This document shows, in pieces, positions 41,802 to 49,996 of a DNA stretch of 64,000 nucleotides. The position numbers were made by a program, and so were the translations under genes. The notes under the pieces were generated by a model that did not search any database, was not told the origin of the DNA, and saw only the letters and a program-made list of their open reading frames with translations. The first letter of the stretch is position 1. Each line of letters begins with the position of its first letter. This stretch comes from JAJRXC01 sp047639555 (GTDB lineage Bacteria; Actinomycetota; Acidimicrobiia; Acidimicrobiales; Aldehydirespiratoraceae). The stretch lies in the NCBI GenBank assembly GCA_047639555.1, contig JBLIOE010000017.1, positions 7,529-71,528 on the forward strand. Reading direction: 5' to 3'.

Positions 41802-42838
41802 GTCGACGGTCGAAGTTCGGCTCCCAAGAGTCGCATAATCGTGGGCGCCCAGAACGTGGCGTGCGGTCGCACCTGGCGGATCGAGTCGGCGAGACCAGAC
41901 ACTGCCGCGTGTCCTCCGGCTACAACGGCCACTTGCCGGTCGCAGCGGGGGCTGCCGTGGGAGCCGTGCAGTTCGTCGAGCCAGGGCCCGAAGACGACGC
42001 CGGGTTCACCCCACACGAGGGTGTTGCGATCATCGATCTCGGTGGCGCCCTCAATATCGGGCAGCGCCAGAAGTGTTGCCAACGGAGGACCGTCCATCAC
42101 CAGAGCGGCGGTGCCTTCACATTCGACCATGCCGGGAAGTCCATCGGCTTCGAGCATTGCTTGGACATCGACCCCATGGCGAGTGACGAGTTCTTGATCG
42201 TGGTCGCTGACAACGATGACGATCGTGTCGTCCCATCGATCTTGTAATCGTTCGATCAGCTCGCCGAGCGCGGCATCGGTGGCCTTCGCCGACTTCGCCA
42301 AGCCCTCGCTGCCGGGGCCGTGGAGGTGGGCGGCGGTGTCGGGTTCGTTGAAGTGGACTACCGCAAGATCGGCGGAGAGTGCGTCGACCTCGTCGAGGGC
42401 ATCGAGCACCGCCTGGTTGGCGGCGTAGCGAAACTCGTCGAGCTCGACATCGGGCCGCCTGCCGCCTGGTGGCCAGTGCTGATCGGCTTCGAACCCACCC
42501 ATGACCCCAACGAGGTGGTGGTCGCCGACAACGATCGACGATCGCAACCCAGCGCGACGAGCGGCGGTGAAGATGGTGTCGCCCTTCGGGCCGACTTCCG
42601 ACGAGCGGACCCACGCAGTTCCGTCCCACACCCGATTCACGAGAATGCCGTGTTCGGCCGGAACCGCGCCGGTCACAAACGATGCGTGGTTGGGATAGGT
42701 GGCGGTGCTGAGCACAGCCTGGCCGCCCGCGGGGTTACTCCCGCCCTGGTCGGCGAGTCGCGCCAAGTGGGGTGTGTGCTCGGCCCCAACGAGGTCGAGG
42801 GGGAGCGCGTCGATGACGACGAAGACGACGCGGGTCAT
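41795..42838 (-). CDS. Alkaline phosphatase superfamily (nucleotide pyrophosphatase/phosphodiesterase) protein
   Basis: 347 residues from the ATG at 42838, overlapping the LLM gene stop. First metal Asp in VVFVVIDALPLDLV, nucleophile Thr in LSTATYPNHASFVTG, second site Asp/His in VVHFNEPDTAAHLHGPG and IVVSDHDQELVTRHG, and a final His in SGLADSIRQVRPHATFWAP or nearby. VPAEHGILVNRVWDG is typical. No signal peptide, so cytoplasmic; cleaves a phosphodiester or phosphoester of unknown nature. Confidence 0.85.
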   Translation of the reverse strand: MTRVVFVVIDALPLDLVGAEHTPHLARLADQGGSNPAGGQAVLSTATYPNHASFVTGAVPAEHGILVNRVWDGTAWVRSSEVGPKGDTIFTAARRAGLRSSIVVGDHHLVGVMGGFEADQHWPPGGRRPDVELDEFRYAANQAVLDALDEVDALSADLAVVHFNEPDTAAHLHGPGSEGLAKSAKATDAALGELIERLQDRWDDTIVIVVSDHDQELVTRHGVDVQAMLEADGLPGMVECEGTAALVMDGPPLATLLALPDIEGATEIDDRNTLVWGEPGVVFGPWLDELHGSHGSPRCDRQVAVVAGGHAAVSGLADSIRQVRPHATFWAPTIMRLLGAELRPSTL

Positions 42839-43713
42839 ATCGTTCGCATTGGTGCAATCACTTGCTCGGCGAATCGCTCGATCGGTTCGGTGTCGGACGG
42901 GTTGCCGAAGTCGAGCACGAAGTGACTGACTCCGACGGCCACCTGCTTCTGGAGGAGCTCGACCCACTGGGCCGAGTCTTCATCGGTTTCGGGAAGCGGC
43001 CGCTCGTTGGTGGTGGCGATCACGATCGACTCAGGGTCTCGGCCAGCTGCCTCCGCGGCGCGGTGGACGATGCCCTTCTTGCGATTCCAGTCGTCCTTGT
43101 TGCCGGCGAAGCCGTGCCAGATATCAGCCTGGCGACCGGCCAGGGGAAGGCCGATCTGTTCGCCGTTAGCGCCGATGCAGATTGGCGGCACGACGTCAGG
43201 CCGCGGGGGAGCAGAGGCACCGTCTATTTGGTAATGGACGCCCTGATAACTGGGCTCGTCCTCGGTCCACATGAGGCGACAGATCTCGATCACTTCTTCG
43301 AGCTGAGCAAACCGCACGGCGGGTCGGGGAAAGTCGTAGCCGTACGCCTCGTACTCGTCGCCGCGCCAACCGGCGCCGATCCCGAGCGTGAAGCGCCCAC
43401 CGCTGAAGACCTGGAGCGTGGCGGCCATCTTGGCGGTGAGCGCCGGCGGTCGATAGCCGTGCCCGAGCACGTGGTGGCACAACTCGACATTGTCGAACTT
43501 CGCCGCGATCCAGGTGAGCGTGGTCCACGCCTCGACGAACGGATCCGTCTTCTTGTCGAACCCGTAGAAGTGGTCGGCAATCCACACCGAATCGAAGTAC
43601 TGCGTGGCCGTCGGAAGGATGTCACGACACTGATCGACCACGATCGGTCGATGGTCGCTCCACTGATTACCGATACACGGCGAGAGCCATCCGAATTTGA
43701 GGGGATGTGTCAT
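42835..43713 (-). CDS. LLM class F420-dependent oxidoreductase
   Basis: 292 residues from ATG 43713 (a TTG two codons earlier is possible). Luciferase-like TIM barrel: LKFGWLSPCIGNQW, FDSVWIADHFYGFDK, ATLQVFSGGRFTLGIGAGWR (cofactor phosphate), EAYGYDFPRPAVRFAQLEEV, and DVVPPICIGANGEQIGLPLA. Members use F420 to oxidise or reduce aldehydes, sugars or xenobiotics. It overlaps the phosphatase-superfamily gene by 4 nt. Substrate unknown. Confidence 0.9.
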   Translation of the reverse strand: MTHPLKFGWLSPCIGNQWSDHRPIVVDQCRDILPTATQYFDSVWIADHFYGFDKKTDPFVEAWTTLTWIAAKFDNVELCHHVLGHGYRPPALTAKMAATLQVFSGGRFTLGIGAGWRGDEYEAYGYDFPRPAVRFAQLEEVIEICRLMWTEDEPSYQGVHYQIDGASAPPRPDVVPPICIGANGEQIGLPLAGRQADIWHGFAGNKDDWNRKKGIVHRAAEAAGRDPESIVIATTNERPLPETDEDSAQWVELLQKQVAVGVSHFVLDFGNPSDTEPIERFAEQVIAPMRTI

Positions 43714-43760
43714 CCCCAATGTTTAGTCGGTGATGTTTAGAAGGCAAGGCCGAGTCGGGA

Positions 43761-45656
43761 TCACTCCTCGTAGCGGCGAGCACGCGCTTTCTTGCCACGG
43801 ATGCTCGTTGCGAGGATCGCGTCGATGGTGCTGTCGACGGACGCTTCGGGCACACCAACCACCGAGTAGCTGTCGGAGATACGGATGGGACCGATGTCTC
43901 GGCCGGTCAACTCGGTCTCGTTGGCGATCGCTCCCACGAGGTCGCCGGGCCGTATGCCGGCCTTTCGCCCGAGACCTACGTAGATGAGGCTTGTGCCCGG
44001 ACCAACGTTGCCCTTCGGGCGAGCCTGTGGCTTCGTGAACTTGCTGCCGGGCCCGTAATTCTCTTCCTTGCGGTTCTTCTTCTTGGGCCGCTCTTCCGAG
44101 ACATCGGGGATCTCGCGCTCGTCGGTGGTGGCGCCACGGGCCTGGTGGAACATTTTGATCGCGGCCAGGGCGATGTTGCGGTCGCTGTCTTCCCCGGCCA
44201 AGCCGTGGAGTACCCCGTTGTAGTCGTCGAGATCGTCGTCGCTGAGCGCTTCGCGAATGGCCTCGATCGTGACTTCGAGGTGGTGGGCCCGAAGGTCCGC
44301 CACCGTTGGGACCTTGGCGATTTCGATTTTCTGCTTCGTGAGCCGCTCGATGTTGCCGAGCAGTCGTTTCTGCTTCGGTTCGACAAGGGTGATTGCCACA
44401 CCTTCGCGACCGGCCCGACCGACACGACCGATGCGGTGGACATAGCTTTCTGAGGCGGCCGGCACGTCGTAGTTGACGACGTGGGTGAGCGTGTCGACAT
44501 CGAGGCCGCGGGCGGCGACGTCGGTGGCCACGAGCAGTTCGGCGGTACCGTCGCGGAGACGACCCATCACTCGGTCACGTTGGTGCTGGTCCATGCCACC
44601 GTGCAACGCCTCGGCGCTATAGCCGCGGCCGTTCATGGTGGTGGTGAGATCGTCGACCTCTCGGCGGGTGCGGCAGAACACGATGGCTGAGGTGGGGCCT
44701 TCGACGTCGAGGATGCGACCGAGCGCCGAAGCCTTGTGCGAGCGGGGTACGACATAGGCGGTCTGGCGGACCAGCGTTTTGCCGGCCGGAGTGTTGCCAG
44801 CGCCGATACGAATACGAACCGGATCACGCTGGTACTTCTTCGTGATTGCCTCGATGCGAGGCGGCATCGTGGCGGAGAACATCACGGTCTGACGATCGGC
44901 CGGGGTCTTCTCGAGGATGGTCTCGATGTCTTCGGTGAAGCCCATGTCGAGCATCTCGTCGGCCTCGTCGAGGACGACGGTGGAGATGTTGTCGAGCTTC
45001 AGCGAGCCACGGCGAATGTGGTCGATCGCTCGACCCGGGGTGGCCACAACAACATGGACGCCACGATCAAGAGCTTGGAGCTGGCGCACGATCGGTTGAC
45101 CGCCATAGATCGGCACAACCTTGACACCCTGCTTAGCGCCGTACTTGAACACGGCCTCGCTGACCTGTACCGCGAGCTCGCGGGTGGGTACGACGATAAG
45201 AGCAGAGGGTTTGGCTTTGGCGCCCGGTTCGATGTTGTTGAGTAAGGGGAGCGCGAACGCCGCGGTCTTGCCGGTGCCGGTGGCGGCTTGGCCGACCAGG
45301 TCGGCGCCGGACAGAAGAAGAGGAATGGTCTCGCGCTGAATCGGCGTCGGCTCTTCGTAGCCAAGGTCGTTGGTGGTCTTCACCAGCTCGGCGCGGAGCC
45401 CAAGCGCTGCGAAGCCAGTCAGTTCCTCCGGCTCTTCAACGGTTTCGGGCTCCTCGGCGGCTTCGGGCTCGCCGGTTTCGGCCTCTTCCGCAACGATGGC
45501 GGCTTCGGGCTCCACAACGGCTTCGGGCTCGGTGTCTGCTTCTTCCGCAACAACGGCGGGCGCTTCAGGAGCGGCGGTCTCTTCGGTTTCTTCGCCGGGC
45601 GTGTCGTCGCCGCCAAAGAGTGTGGGCGTATCGTCGCCCTCAGAGTGATTGGTCAT
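43761..45656 (-). CDS. deaD: DEAD-box RNA helicase with acidic N-terminus and DbpA-type RNA-binding domain
   Basis: 631 residues. About 80 N-terminal residues are almost entirely Glu/Ala/Pro/Val repeats (EEAETGEPEAAEEPETVEEP). The helicase core shows Q motif GYEEPTPIQRETIPLLLSG, motif I AATGTGKTAAFALPLL, PTRELAVQV, DEADEMLDMGF, SATMPP, FCRTRREVDDL, ATDVAARGLDVDTLTHVV and HRIGRVGRAGREG. The C-terminal part (SLIYVGLGRKAGIRPGDLVG, ISDSYSVVGVPEASVD) is a DbpA RNA-binding domain, as in DeaD/CsdA. Cytoplasmic; ribosome assembly and mRNA turnover, often cold-induced. The acidic N-terminal extension is unusual in length. Confidence 0.93.
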   Translation of the reverse strand: MTNHSEGDDTPTLFGGDDTPGEETEETAAPEAPAVVAEEADTEPEAVVEPEAAIVAEEAETGEPEAAEEPETVEEPEELTGFAALGLRAELVKTTNDLGYEEPTPIQRETIPLLLSGADLVGQAATGTGKTAAFALPLLNNIEPGAKAKPSALIVVPTRELAVQVSEAVFKYGAKQGVKVVPIYGGQPIVRQLQALDRGVHVVVATPGRAIDHIRRGSLKLDNISTVVLDEADEMLDMGFTEDIETILEKTPADRQTVMFSATMPPRIEAITKKYQRDPVRIRIGAGNTPAGKTLVRQTAYVVPRSHKASALGRILDVEGPTSAIVFCRTRREVDDLTTTMNGRGYSAEALHGGMDQHQRDRVMGRLRDGTAELLVATDVAARGLDVDTLTHVVNYDVPAASESYVHRIGRVGRAGREGVAITLVEPKQKRLLGNIERLTKQKIEIAKVPTVADLRAHHLEVTIEAIREALSDDDLDDYNGVLHGLAGEDSDRNIALAAIKMFHQARGATTDEREIPDVSEERPKKKNRKEENYGPGSKFTKPQARPKGNVGPGTSLIYVGLGRKAGIRPGDLVGAIANETELTGRDIGPIRISDSYSVVGVPEASVDSTIDAILATSIRGKKARARRYEE

Positions 45657-45745
45657 TCGGTACTACTTCCCTGGTGACGAGAGGTATCCCGTCGAACTGA
45701 ACCAGTCTACGGTCGTCATCGGCGCACGCGGATAGGGTCCTTGGC

Positions 45746-46228
45746 GTGACCGCACTCCGAGGCCTCGCCGGTGGAATGGCCCGCAACTCCGCCACCATCT
45801 GGAAGGCCGTTGCCCAGGCCGTCGACCCGCCCGAAACGAAGGCTGAGAACGCGACCAAACCCGGCTCTACGACAGCCGAGAGTCCCGCGGGTGGGACCAC
45901 GGCAGAACCGGGTCAAATGATGGTCCCGATCGACACCTGGACGCGCATCCTCGAACAGGTCGGCAACGTCCACGAGTCCGGCCAACAGCTGGCCGATGCC
46001 AAAGAGCGCGCCGCTCGGGCGGAGACCGAGAACGAGTTCCTGAAGGAACAGCTACGAGATCTGAAGTCGCAGAAGAAAACGCCACGTCGCCCGGCGGCTC
46101 CGGCCACACCGGCGGCGGTTTCAAAACCGGCGCCCGTCGACGAGATGCCTTCCACGCCTCGAGCACAAGCAGTCGAGCGCCTTACCCGAGCCCGCAAGCG
46201 GGCCAGCCGCTGGCTCAGCCCGGAATAG
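45746..46228 (+). CDS. Hypothetical coiled-coil protein
   Basis: 160 residues, GTG start. Begins LRGLAGGMARNSATIWKAVA, then a Pro/Thr/Glu-rich linker, a helical heptad region (WTRILEQVGNVHESGQQLAD, AKERAARAETENEFLKEQLR) and a basic C-terminus (RLTRARKRASRW). A short coiled coil with a positively charged tail; possibly DNA- or membrane-associated. No family recognised. Its end overlaps the converging nitrilase gene by 14 bp. Confidence 0.65.
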   Translation: MTALRGLAGGMARNSATIWKAVAQAVDPPETKAENATKPGSTTAESPAGGTTAEPGQMMVPIDTWTRILEQVGNVHESGQQLADAKERAARAETENEFLKEQLRDLKSQKKTPRRPAAPATPAAVSKPAPVDEMPSTPRAQAVERLTRARKRASRWLSPE

Positions 46229-47147
46229 CCGGCTCGGCGCTCAGCGCCATCAGTTCTTCTGCTACGAGCCGCGTGATGTCACGCTGCGGACCGAGACGCC
46301 ATTCGCGCCACGGAAGCCAGTCGTACCACTTCGCCAACTCGGTGAAGTCGAGCTTGGCGACGATGAGATCTTCGTCTTCGCCCGCCTGCGCGAGCACGAC
46401 TCCGAAGCCGGGAAACTCTGGTCCGCCAATCACACTGCCGCCGGCCCAGGTGGAGCCACCGTGGGAGTTGCCGATCCGATTCGCGGAAGCAGCAAAGACG
46501 AGATTTTCCTGCGCCCGGATCAGTGTGGCGTCTTCGAGATTCTCTTTCGCCCGGGGCAAGTCCGACCGGCCGGTGGGGTTCACCAACAGCCGGGCGCCCT
46601 TGAGGGCGAGGACTCGACATAGCTCTGGGTTGTTGTAGAAGTCGTAGCAGATTGAGATTCCGATCGGCCCGAGGTCGGTCTCGAACACCGGCAACTCGGA
46701 GCCAGGCGTGAATCGGTCGGTCTCCAGCGGAATGCCGAGGTGGAGCTTCCGGTAGGTGCCGATGAGCCCCCTCGGGCTAACGATGTTGGCCGAGTTGTAG
46801 ATCGTGCCGGCGTCGAGGACATCTCGCTCTTCGAAGCCGTAGATCACATGGATGCCGTGCTCGGCGGCTGCGCTGGCGATGGTGCCGCAGCTGGGACCGT
46901 TGGCCAGTTCGGCCTGGCCGAGATGCCAGTCACACGGAGCGTGCGCCGCTGAGCAGTCGTCGCAGCCACCCCAGGTATTCAGAGCCAGTTCCGGGAAGAT
47001 CACAAGGTCAGCGCCAGCATTTGCCGCGTCGGCGATGACCATCGTCATTTTGGTTGCCGTGGCGGCCTTGTCCCGAGGCAGGGCTTCAAAGTTGGAGCAG
47101 GCGACCGTGATCGCAGTCGGACCTAGGGCAGGATCGTCAGGACGCAT
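46215..47147 (-). CDS. Carbon-nitrogen hydrolase (nitrilase superfamily)
   Basis: 310 residues from the ATG at 47147; upstream codons would run into tRNA-Lys. Catalytic Glu in ADLVIFPELALNTWG, Lys in LIGTYRKLHLGIP, Cys in PIGISICYDFYNNPEL. Also a four-Cys cluster WGGCDDCSAAHAPCDWH, which is not part of the ordinary fold and could bind metal. Hydrolyses amides or nitriles such as carbamoylputrescine or beta-ureidopropionate; substrate not fixed. Confidence 0.88.
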   Translation of the reverse strand: MRPDDPALGPTAITVACSNFEALPRDKAATATKMTMVIADAANAGADLVIFPELALNTWGGCDDCSAAHAPCDWHLGQAELANGPSCGTIASAAAEHGIHVIYGFEERDVLDAGTIYNSANIVSPRGLIGTYRKLHLGIPLETDRFTPGSELPVFETDLGPIGISICYDFYNNPELCRVLALKGARLLVNPTGRSDLPRAKENLEDATLIRAQENLVFAASANRIGNSHGGSTWAGGSVIGGPEFPGFGVVLAQAGEDEDLIVAKLDFTELAKWYDWLPWREWRLGPQRDITRLVAEELMALSAEPAIPG

Positions 47148-47226
47148 TCGGACAGTGTCGCATTCCACTCCAAAACGAAGAAATCCCGGGCCTGACCGAG
47201 TGGTCATGACCTGGGATCTCCGGAAG

Positions 47227-47299
47227 TGCACCCCCTGGGAATTGAACCCAGAACCTGCGGATTAAGAGTCCGATGCTCTACCAATTGAGCTAGAGGTGC
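47227..47299 (-). tRNA. tRNA-Lys (anticodon CUU)
   Basis: 73 nt. Acceptor GCACCTC pairs with GGGGTGC (one GU), discriminator A at 47227. D-arm GCTCAATTGGTAGAGC, anticodon loop CTCTTAA in stem GGA/TCC, T-arm CTGGGTTCAATTCCCAG. CCA not encoded. Confidence 0.95.
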
Positions 47300-47326
47300 A
47301 TGTATTACTTCGAAAAGAATTCTATG

Positions 47327-47400
47327 GGTGAACGAGGGGATTCGAACCCCCGGCCTCCTGGACCACAACCAGGCGCTCTAACCAACTGAGCTACGCCCAC
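47327..47400 (-). tRNA. tRNA-His (anticodon GUG)
   Basis: Acceptor GTGGGCG pairs with CGTTCAC using two GU pairs; discriminator C at 47327; base 47401 supplies the templated G-1 expected for tRNA-His. Anticodon stem CCTGG/CCAGG with loop TTGTGGT. 27 bp upstream of tRNA-Lys on the same strand, probably co-transcribed. Confidence 0.95.
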
Positions 47401-47404
47401 CACG

Positions 47405-47420
47405 CTGACCCGAAGGTCAG
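47405..47420 (-). promoter_or_regulatory. Stem-loop in the 5' leader of the tRNA-His/tRNA-Lys transcript
   Basis: CTGACC (47405-47410), CGAA loop, GGTCAG (47415-47420), 4 bp upstream of the tRNA-His 5' end. A perfect 6-bp stem; may be a processing signal or a terminator fragment of upstream transcription. Confidence 0.35.
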
Positions 47421-47515
47421 GCGAAGCCGGAGTGTATCGGGATCGACTGCCCGAGGTCTACCTTGTTTCGATGCCGCGATCGGCGAGAGCGCGAGAGCAT
47501 CTACAATCGTGGATT

Positions 47516-47764
47516 ATGTCCTTTCGTTCACGGTTCTCCCGCAAGAAAAAGGCCGTTCGGAGCTTGGGCGACACCGGCGACCTGGCCGGCGAGCTTGACG
47601 CGAAGCGCGGCAACAACATCAATGTCGTGGATTCCCCCGGAAACTTCCCGCCGAATCGAGACGCCATCAAAAACCTGTCGGCCGCAGCACGAGACGCTCG
47701 GTACGTCGATCGGACGAGCGAAGACAACCTAATTACCGACCTGAAGGACTATCGGGCGACGTGA
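47516..47764 (+). CDS. Small hypothetical protein
   Basis: 82 residues from ATG 47516, the first good start; an upstream extension is possible. Very basic N-terminus (MSFRSRFSRKKKAVRSLGD) and a polar remainder (GELDAKRGNNINVVDSPGNF, NLSAAARDARYVDRTSEDNL). No membrane segment. Located between divergent tRNA genes. Function unknown; conserved Acidimicrobiia small protein is possible but unproven. Confidence 0.5.
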   Translation: MSFRSRFSRKKKAVRSLGDTGDLAGELDAKRGNNINVVDSPGNFPPNRDAIKNLSAAARDARYVDRTSEDNLITDLKDYRAT

Positions 47765-47792
47765 CGAGCGCCGCTGCGCATACCCTGTTGCT

Positions 47793-47866
47793 GCCCCCGT
47801 AGCTCAACTGGATAGAGCAGCGAGCTTCTACCTCGCAGGTTGCAGGTTCGAGTCCTGTCGGGGGTG
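47793..47866 (+). tRNA. tRNA-Arg (anticodon UCU)
   Basis: 74 nt. Acceptor GCCCCCG/CGGGGGT with one GU, D-arm AGCTCAACTGGATAGAGC, anticodon stem GCGAG/CTCGC with loop CTTCTAC, T-arm GCAGGTTCGAGTCCTGT. CCA not encoded. The last bases and 18 bp downstream are repeated in degraded form at 49884-49907. Confidence 0.95.
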
Positions 47867-47884
47867 CTCCTGTTGTAGAGAACA
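47861..47884 (+). repeat. 24-bp imperfect direct repeat, copy 1 (tRNA-Arg 3' end)
   Basis: Covers the tRNA-Arg acceptor end and 18 bp of flank. Matches 49884-49907 at 22 of 24 positions (differences at the ninth and sixteenth bases). Could be an old attachment core or the trace of a duplicated tRNA gene. Confidence 0.6.
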
Positions 47885-47917
47885 CGTCGGTCTCTGCTGG
47901 ACGCCTAAGGTCGAGGC

Positions 47918-49246
47918 GTGGACCGCCCGGAAACGCTTTACATCGATTCGGGCGGCACCTCCATCGCGTATCAGCAATTCGGTGACGGGATCGAACCGCT
48001 TCTGGCCGTCGGCGCCCAGCTGAACCACATCGAGACGATGTGGGAGGTCCCGGTGATGGCGCGCCACATGCGCCAACTGGGTTCATTCGCTCGGATCACG
48101 TTCTTCGACCGTCGCGGCATCGGGCAGTCCGATCGACCGGCACCGGACCCGCCGACGACCATCGAAGATCATGTGGCTGATATCGGGGCGCTCGTCGACG
48201 AAATCGGAGCTGGGCCGGTCAAGATCTTTGCGAGCGCGGAAGGCTGTGCTCCGGCGATTGCGTTCGCGGCGCAGCATCCACACAAGGTCTCGCAACTGAT
48301 GCTCTACGCGGCAACCGCTCGACTGAGCCAGGCCGATGACTATCCGATCGGGATCCCGGCCGAGTTCTTGCAGGTCGACTTCAGCAGCTGGGGCGACGCT
48401 GCGTCGCCGCAGAGCATCGACATCATCACGCCGAGCATGGTCGATGATCCCGAATGGCGCTCGACGTATGCTCGGATGCAGAGATTGTCGGGAAGTCCCA
48501 AGTCGGCTCAACGGTTCTGGGAGCTCACCAGCACTTTCGACGTCCGTGAGAGCGTGCCGCTGGTTCGATGTCCGGTCCTACTTGTGCACATCGCCGGCGA
48601 CCTTCTCTATCCGCTTTCGCACAGCCGTTGGCTCGTCGAGCGAATTCCGGATGCGCAGCTCGTGGAGTTGGAGGGGGACGACCACTTCTACTTCCACGAG
48701 AACGCCGATGCGGTTGCCGAAGCCATCGAACAGTTCTTGGTGGGGACGAGCCGAGCGGGGTCCTACGGCCAAGAACTCGCAACTATTCTCTTCGTTGACC
48801 TTGTCGACTCGACGCCGACAGCCACGCGATTGGGGACGAGAGCGTGGCGGGAGAAGCTCGACCTCATCAACCAGAGTTTGTCGGCAGAAGTAGAGCGTCA
48901 TTCTGGGCGGATCGTGAAGGACCTCGGCGACGGCCTCCTTGCGTGTTTCTCTATTCCGAGCGGTGCGATCGACTTCGCCGACGATGCCCATCGGGTCGCC
49001 GCTCGGCACGAAGTCGAACTACGCGTGGGGATCCATATCGGCGAGGTCGAGCGCCGAGGCGACGACGTGATCGGCCCGGCAGTGAATGTCGCCGCACGCA
49101 TTCAGAGCGCAGCTCGGCCAACGCAGACCCTCGTGAGTCGAGGCGTTCGAGAGGCGCTCGTCGGCGGCCGTCGAGAGATCTCGCCGGCTGGCGACTACGA
49201 GCTCAAGGGGTTCGATGAGAGCTGGCCGCTCTATCAACCGATGTAG
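47918..49246 (+). CDS. Alpha/beta-hydrolase (altered nucleophile) fused to class III nucleotide cyclase
   Basis: 442 residues, GTG start. Residues 1-275 are an alpha/beta-hydrolase: FFDRRGIGQSDRP, the elbow region KIFASAEGCAPAI, LLVHIAGDLLYPLSHSRWLV and the His in LEGDDHFYFHENAD. In the common GxSxGG elbow the nucleophile Ser corresponds to Ala107 here (Ser106 is one position off), so hydrolysis is doubtful. Residues 285-435 are a complete cyclase: TILFVDLVDST, IVKDLGDGLLACF, and DDVIGPAVNVAARIQSA with the Asn/Arg pair, Lys and Asp of adenylyl cyclases. The dead hydrolase probably senses a ligand. In mycobacterial relatives these proteins are cytoplasmic. Confidence 0.9.
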   Translation: MDRPETLYIDSGGTSIAYQQFGDGIEPLLAVGAQLNHIETMWEVPVMARHMRQLGSFARITFFDRRGIGQSDRPAPDPPTTIEDHVADIGALVDEIGAGPVKIFASAEGCAPAIAFAAQHPHKVSQLMLYAATARLSQADDYPIGIPAEFLQVDFSSWGDAASPQSIDIITPSMVDDPEWRSTYARMQRLSGSPKSAQRFWELTSTFDVRESVPLVRCPVLLVHIAGDLLYPLSHSRWLVERIPDAQLVELEGDDHFYFHENADAVAEAIEQFLVGTSRAGSYGQELATILFVDLVDSTPTATRLGTRAWREKLDLINQSLSAEVERHSGRIVKDLGDGLLACFSIPSGAIDFADDAHRVAARHEVELRVGIHIGEVERRGDDVIGPAVNVAARIQSAARPTQTLVSRGVREALVGGRREISPAGDYELKGFDESWPLYQPM

Positions 49247-49350
49247 CTCCCCGGGTTTCGCGCCGCGGAGTCGAGCTGAGGTCTCGCACCCGCGTGAATT
49301 GGTGAGTCGCCGAGAAGCGATTTGCTCGCCAGAGAGCGCAGCAGCGCCGC

Positions 49351-49781
49351 CTATTGGGCTTCCTGAGTAGGCGCCGCGGGTCCAGTTTCTTCACAGTATT
49401 TCTTCAACTGATTGGCCTGTTCCTTGAAGCCCTGGTCGGTATGCCTGAATGGCATCAGTGGTTTGAGCGGACCCCAGAATTTCTCATAGGTCGTGTACAT
49501 GGTGGCATTACCGTTGTCGGTGGGCTTCAGCTGATGATGCCGTTCAGACCGCATGAGACCAATGGAGGCAGTTCGGGAGGCGAACTGGTGCACCCATTCC
49601 GCTTGCCCAATTTCACGCTCAGCCGAATTGGACTCCCAATGGACTGGAGGTCGCCGTCGACCGCGAATATGAACTCGTTCCAGATTGGGTACGAATCGCC
49701 ATCCAGCAGCACGGACCAGACGTGGCGGATCGGACTGTCGATCCGGACTTCTGCCGCGGGTGGGTAGTGCGAGGAACTCAT
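49351..49781 (-). pseudogene. SRPBCC (polyketide cyclase-like) gene with internal deletion and frameshift
   Basis: From ATG 49781 the first 61 codons are a good SRPBCC start: AEVRIDSPIRHVWSVLLDGD, YPIWNEFIFAVDGDLQSIGS, IRLSVKLGKR. The frame then runs into unrelated residues and stops. In another frame the C-terminal half is found: EWVHQFASRTASIGLMRSER, HHQLKPTDNGNATMY, FWGPLKPLMPF, and the helix QGFKEQANQLKKYCEE. Around 49593-49602 the two halves join with about 25 residues missing from the usual alignment (the region between KLGKR and the W strand) and a frame change. The protein cannot be produced as one chain. Confidence 0.7.
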
Positions 49782-49837
49782 GACATGGATCCGCACCTGT
49801 TGTCTGTGCAACTCAAGAGCATGAGACGAGGCTAGAG

Positions 49838-49907
49838 GCCCCCGCTGCGTGACGTAAGCAGTGCTGCGACACTCTTTCGGCCCGGGGTGCTGCTGTTGCA
49901 GAGAACA
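49838..49907 (+). other. Degraded tRNA-Arg-like relic and direct repeat copy 2
   Basis: GCCCCCG (49838-49844) matches the tRNA-Arg 5' acceptor strand, and 49884-49907 matches its 3' end plus flank (22 of 24). The interior (about 39 nt) is too short and too diverged for a cloverleaf. A hairpin GAGAAC/GTTCTC (49901-49917) with CTTT after it follows. Likely a dead tRNA-Arg copy or an attachment-site remnant about 2 kb from the intact gene. Confidence 0.5.
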
Positions 49908-49996
49908 GAACGTTCTCCTTTATCAGAGAGCTGATCAGCTCCCTCGCAGGACCCGGCGCGTAGAACGCTGCGGTTCCCTGAACTGGCGTGTTCGCG

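Noticed and set aside
43719..43740. Direct repeat ATGTTTAG at 43719-43726 and 43733-43740 upstream of the LLM gene
   Set aside because: Only 8 bp, two copies, 14 bp apart; likely chance.
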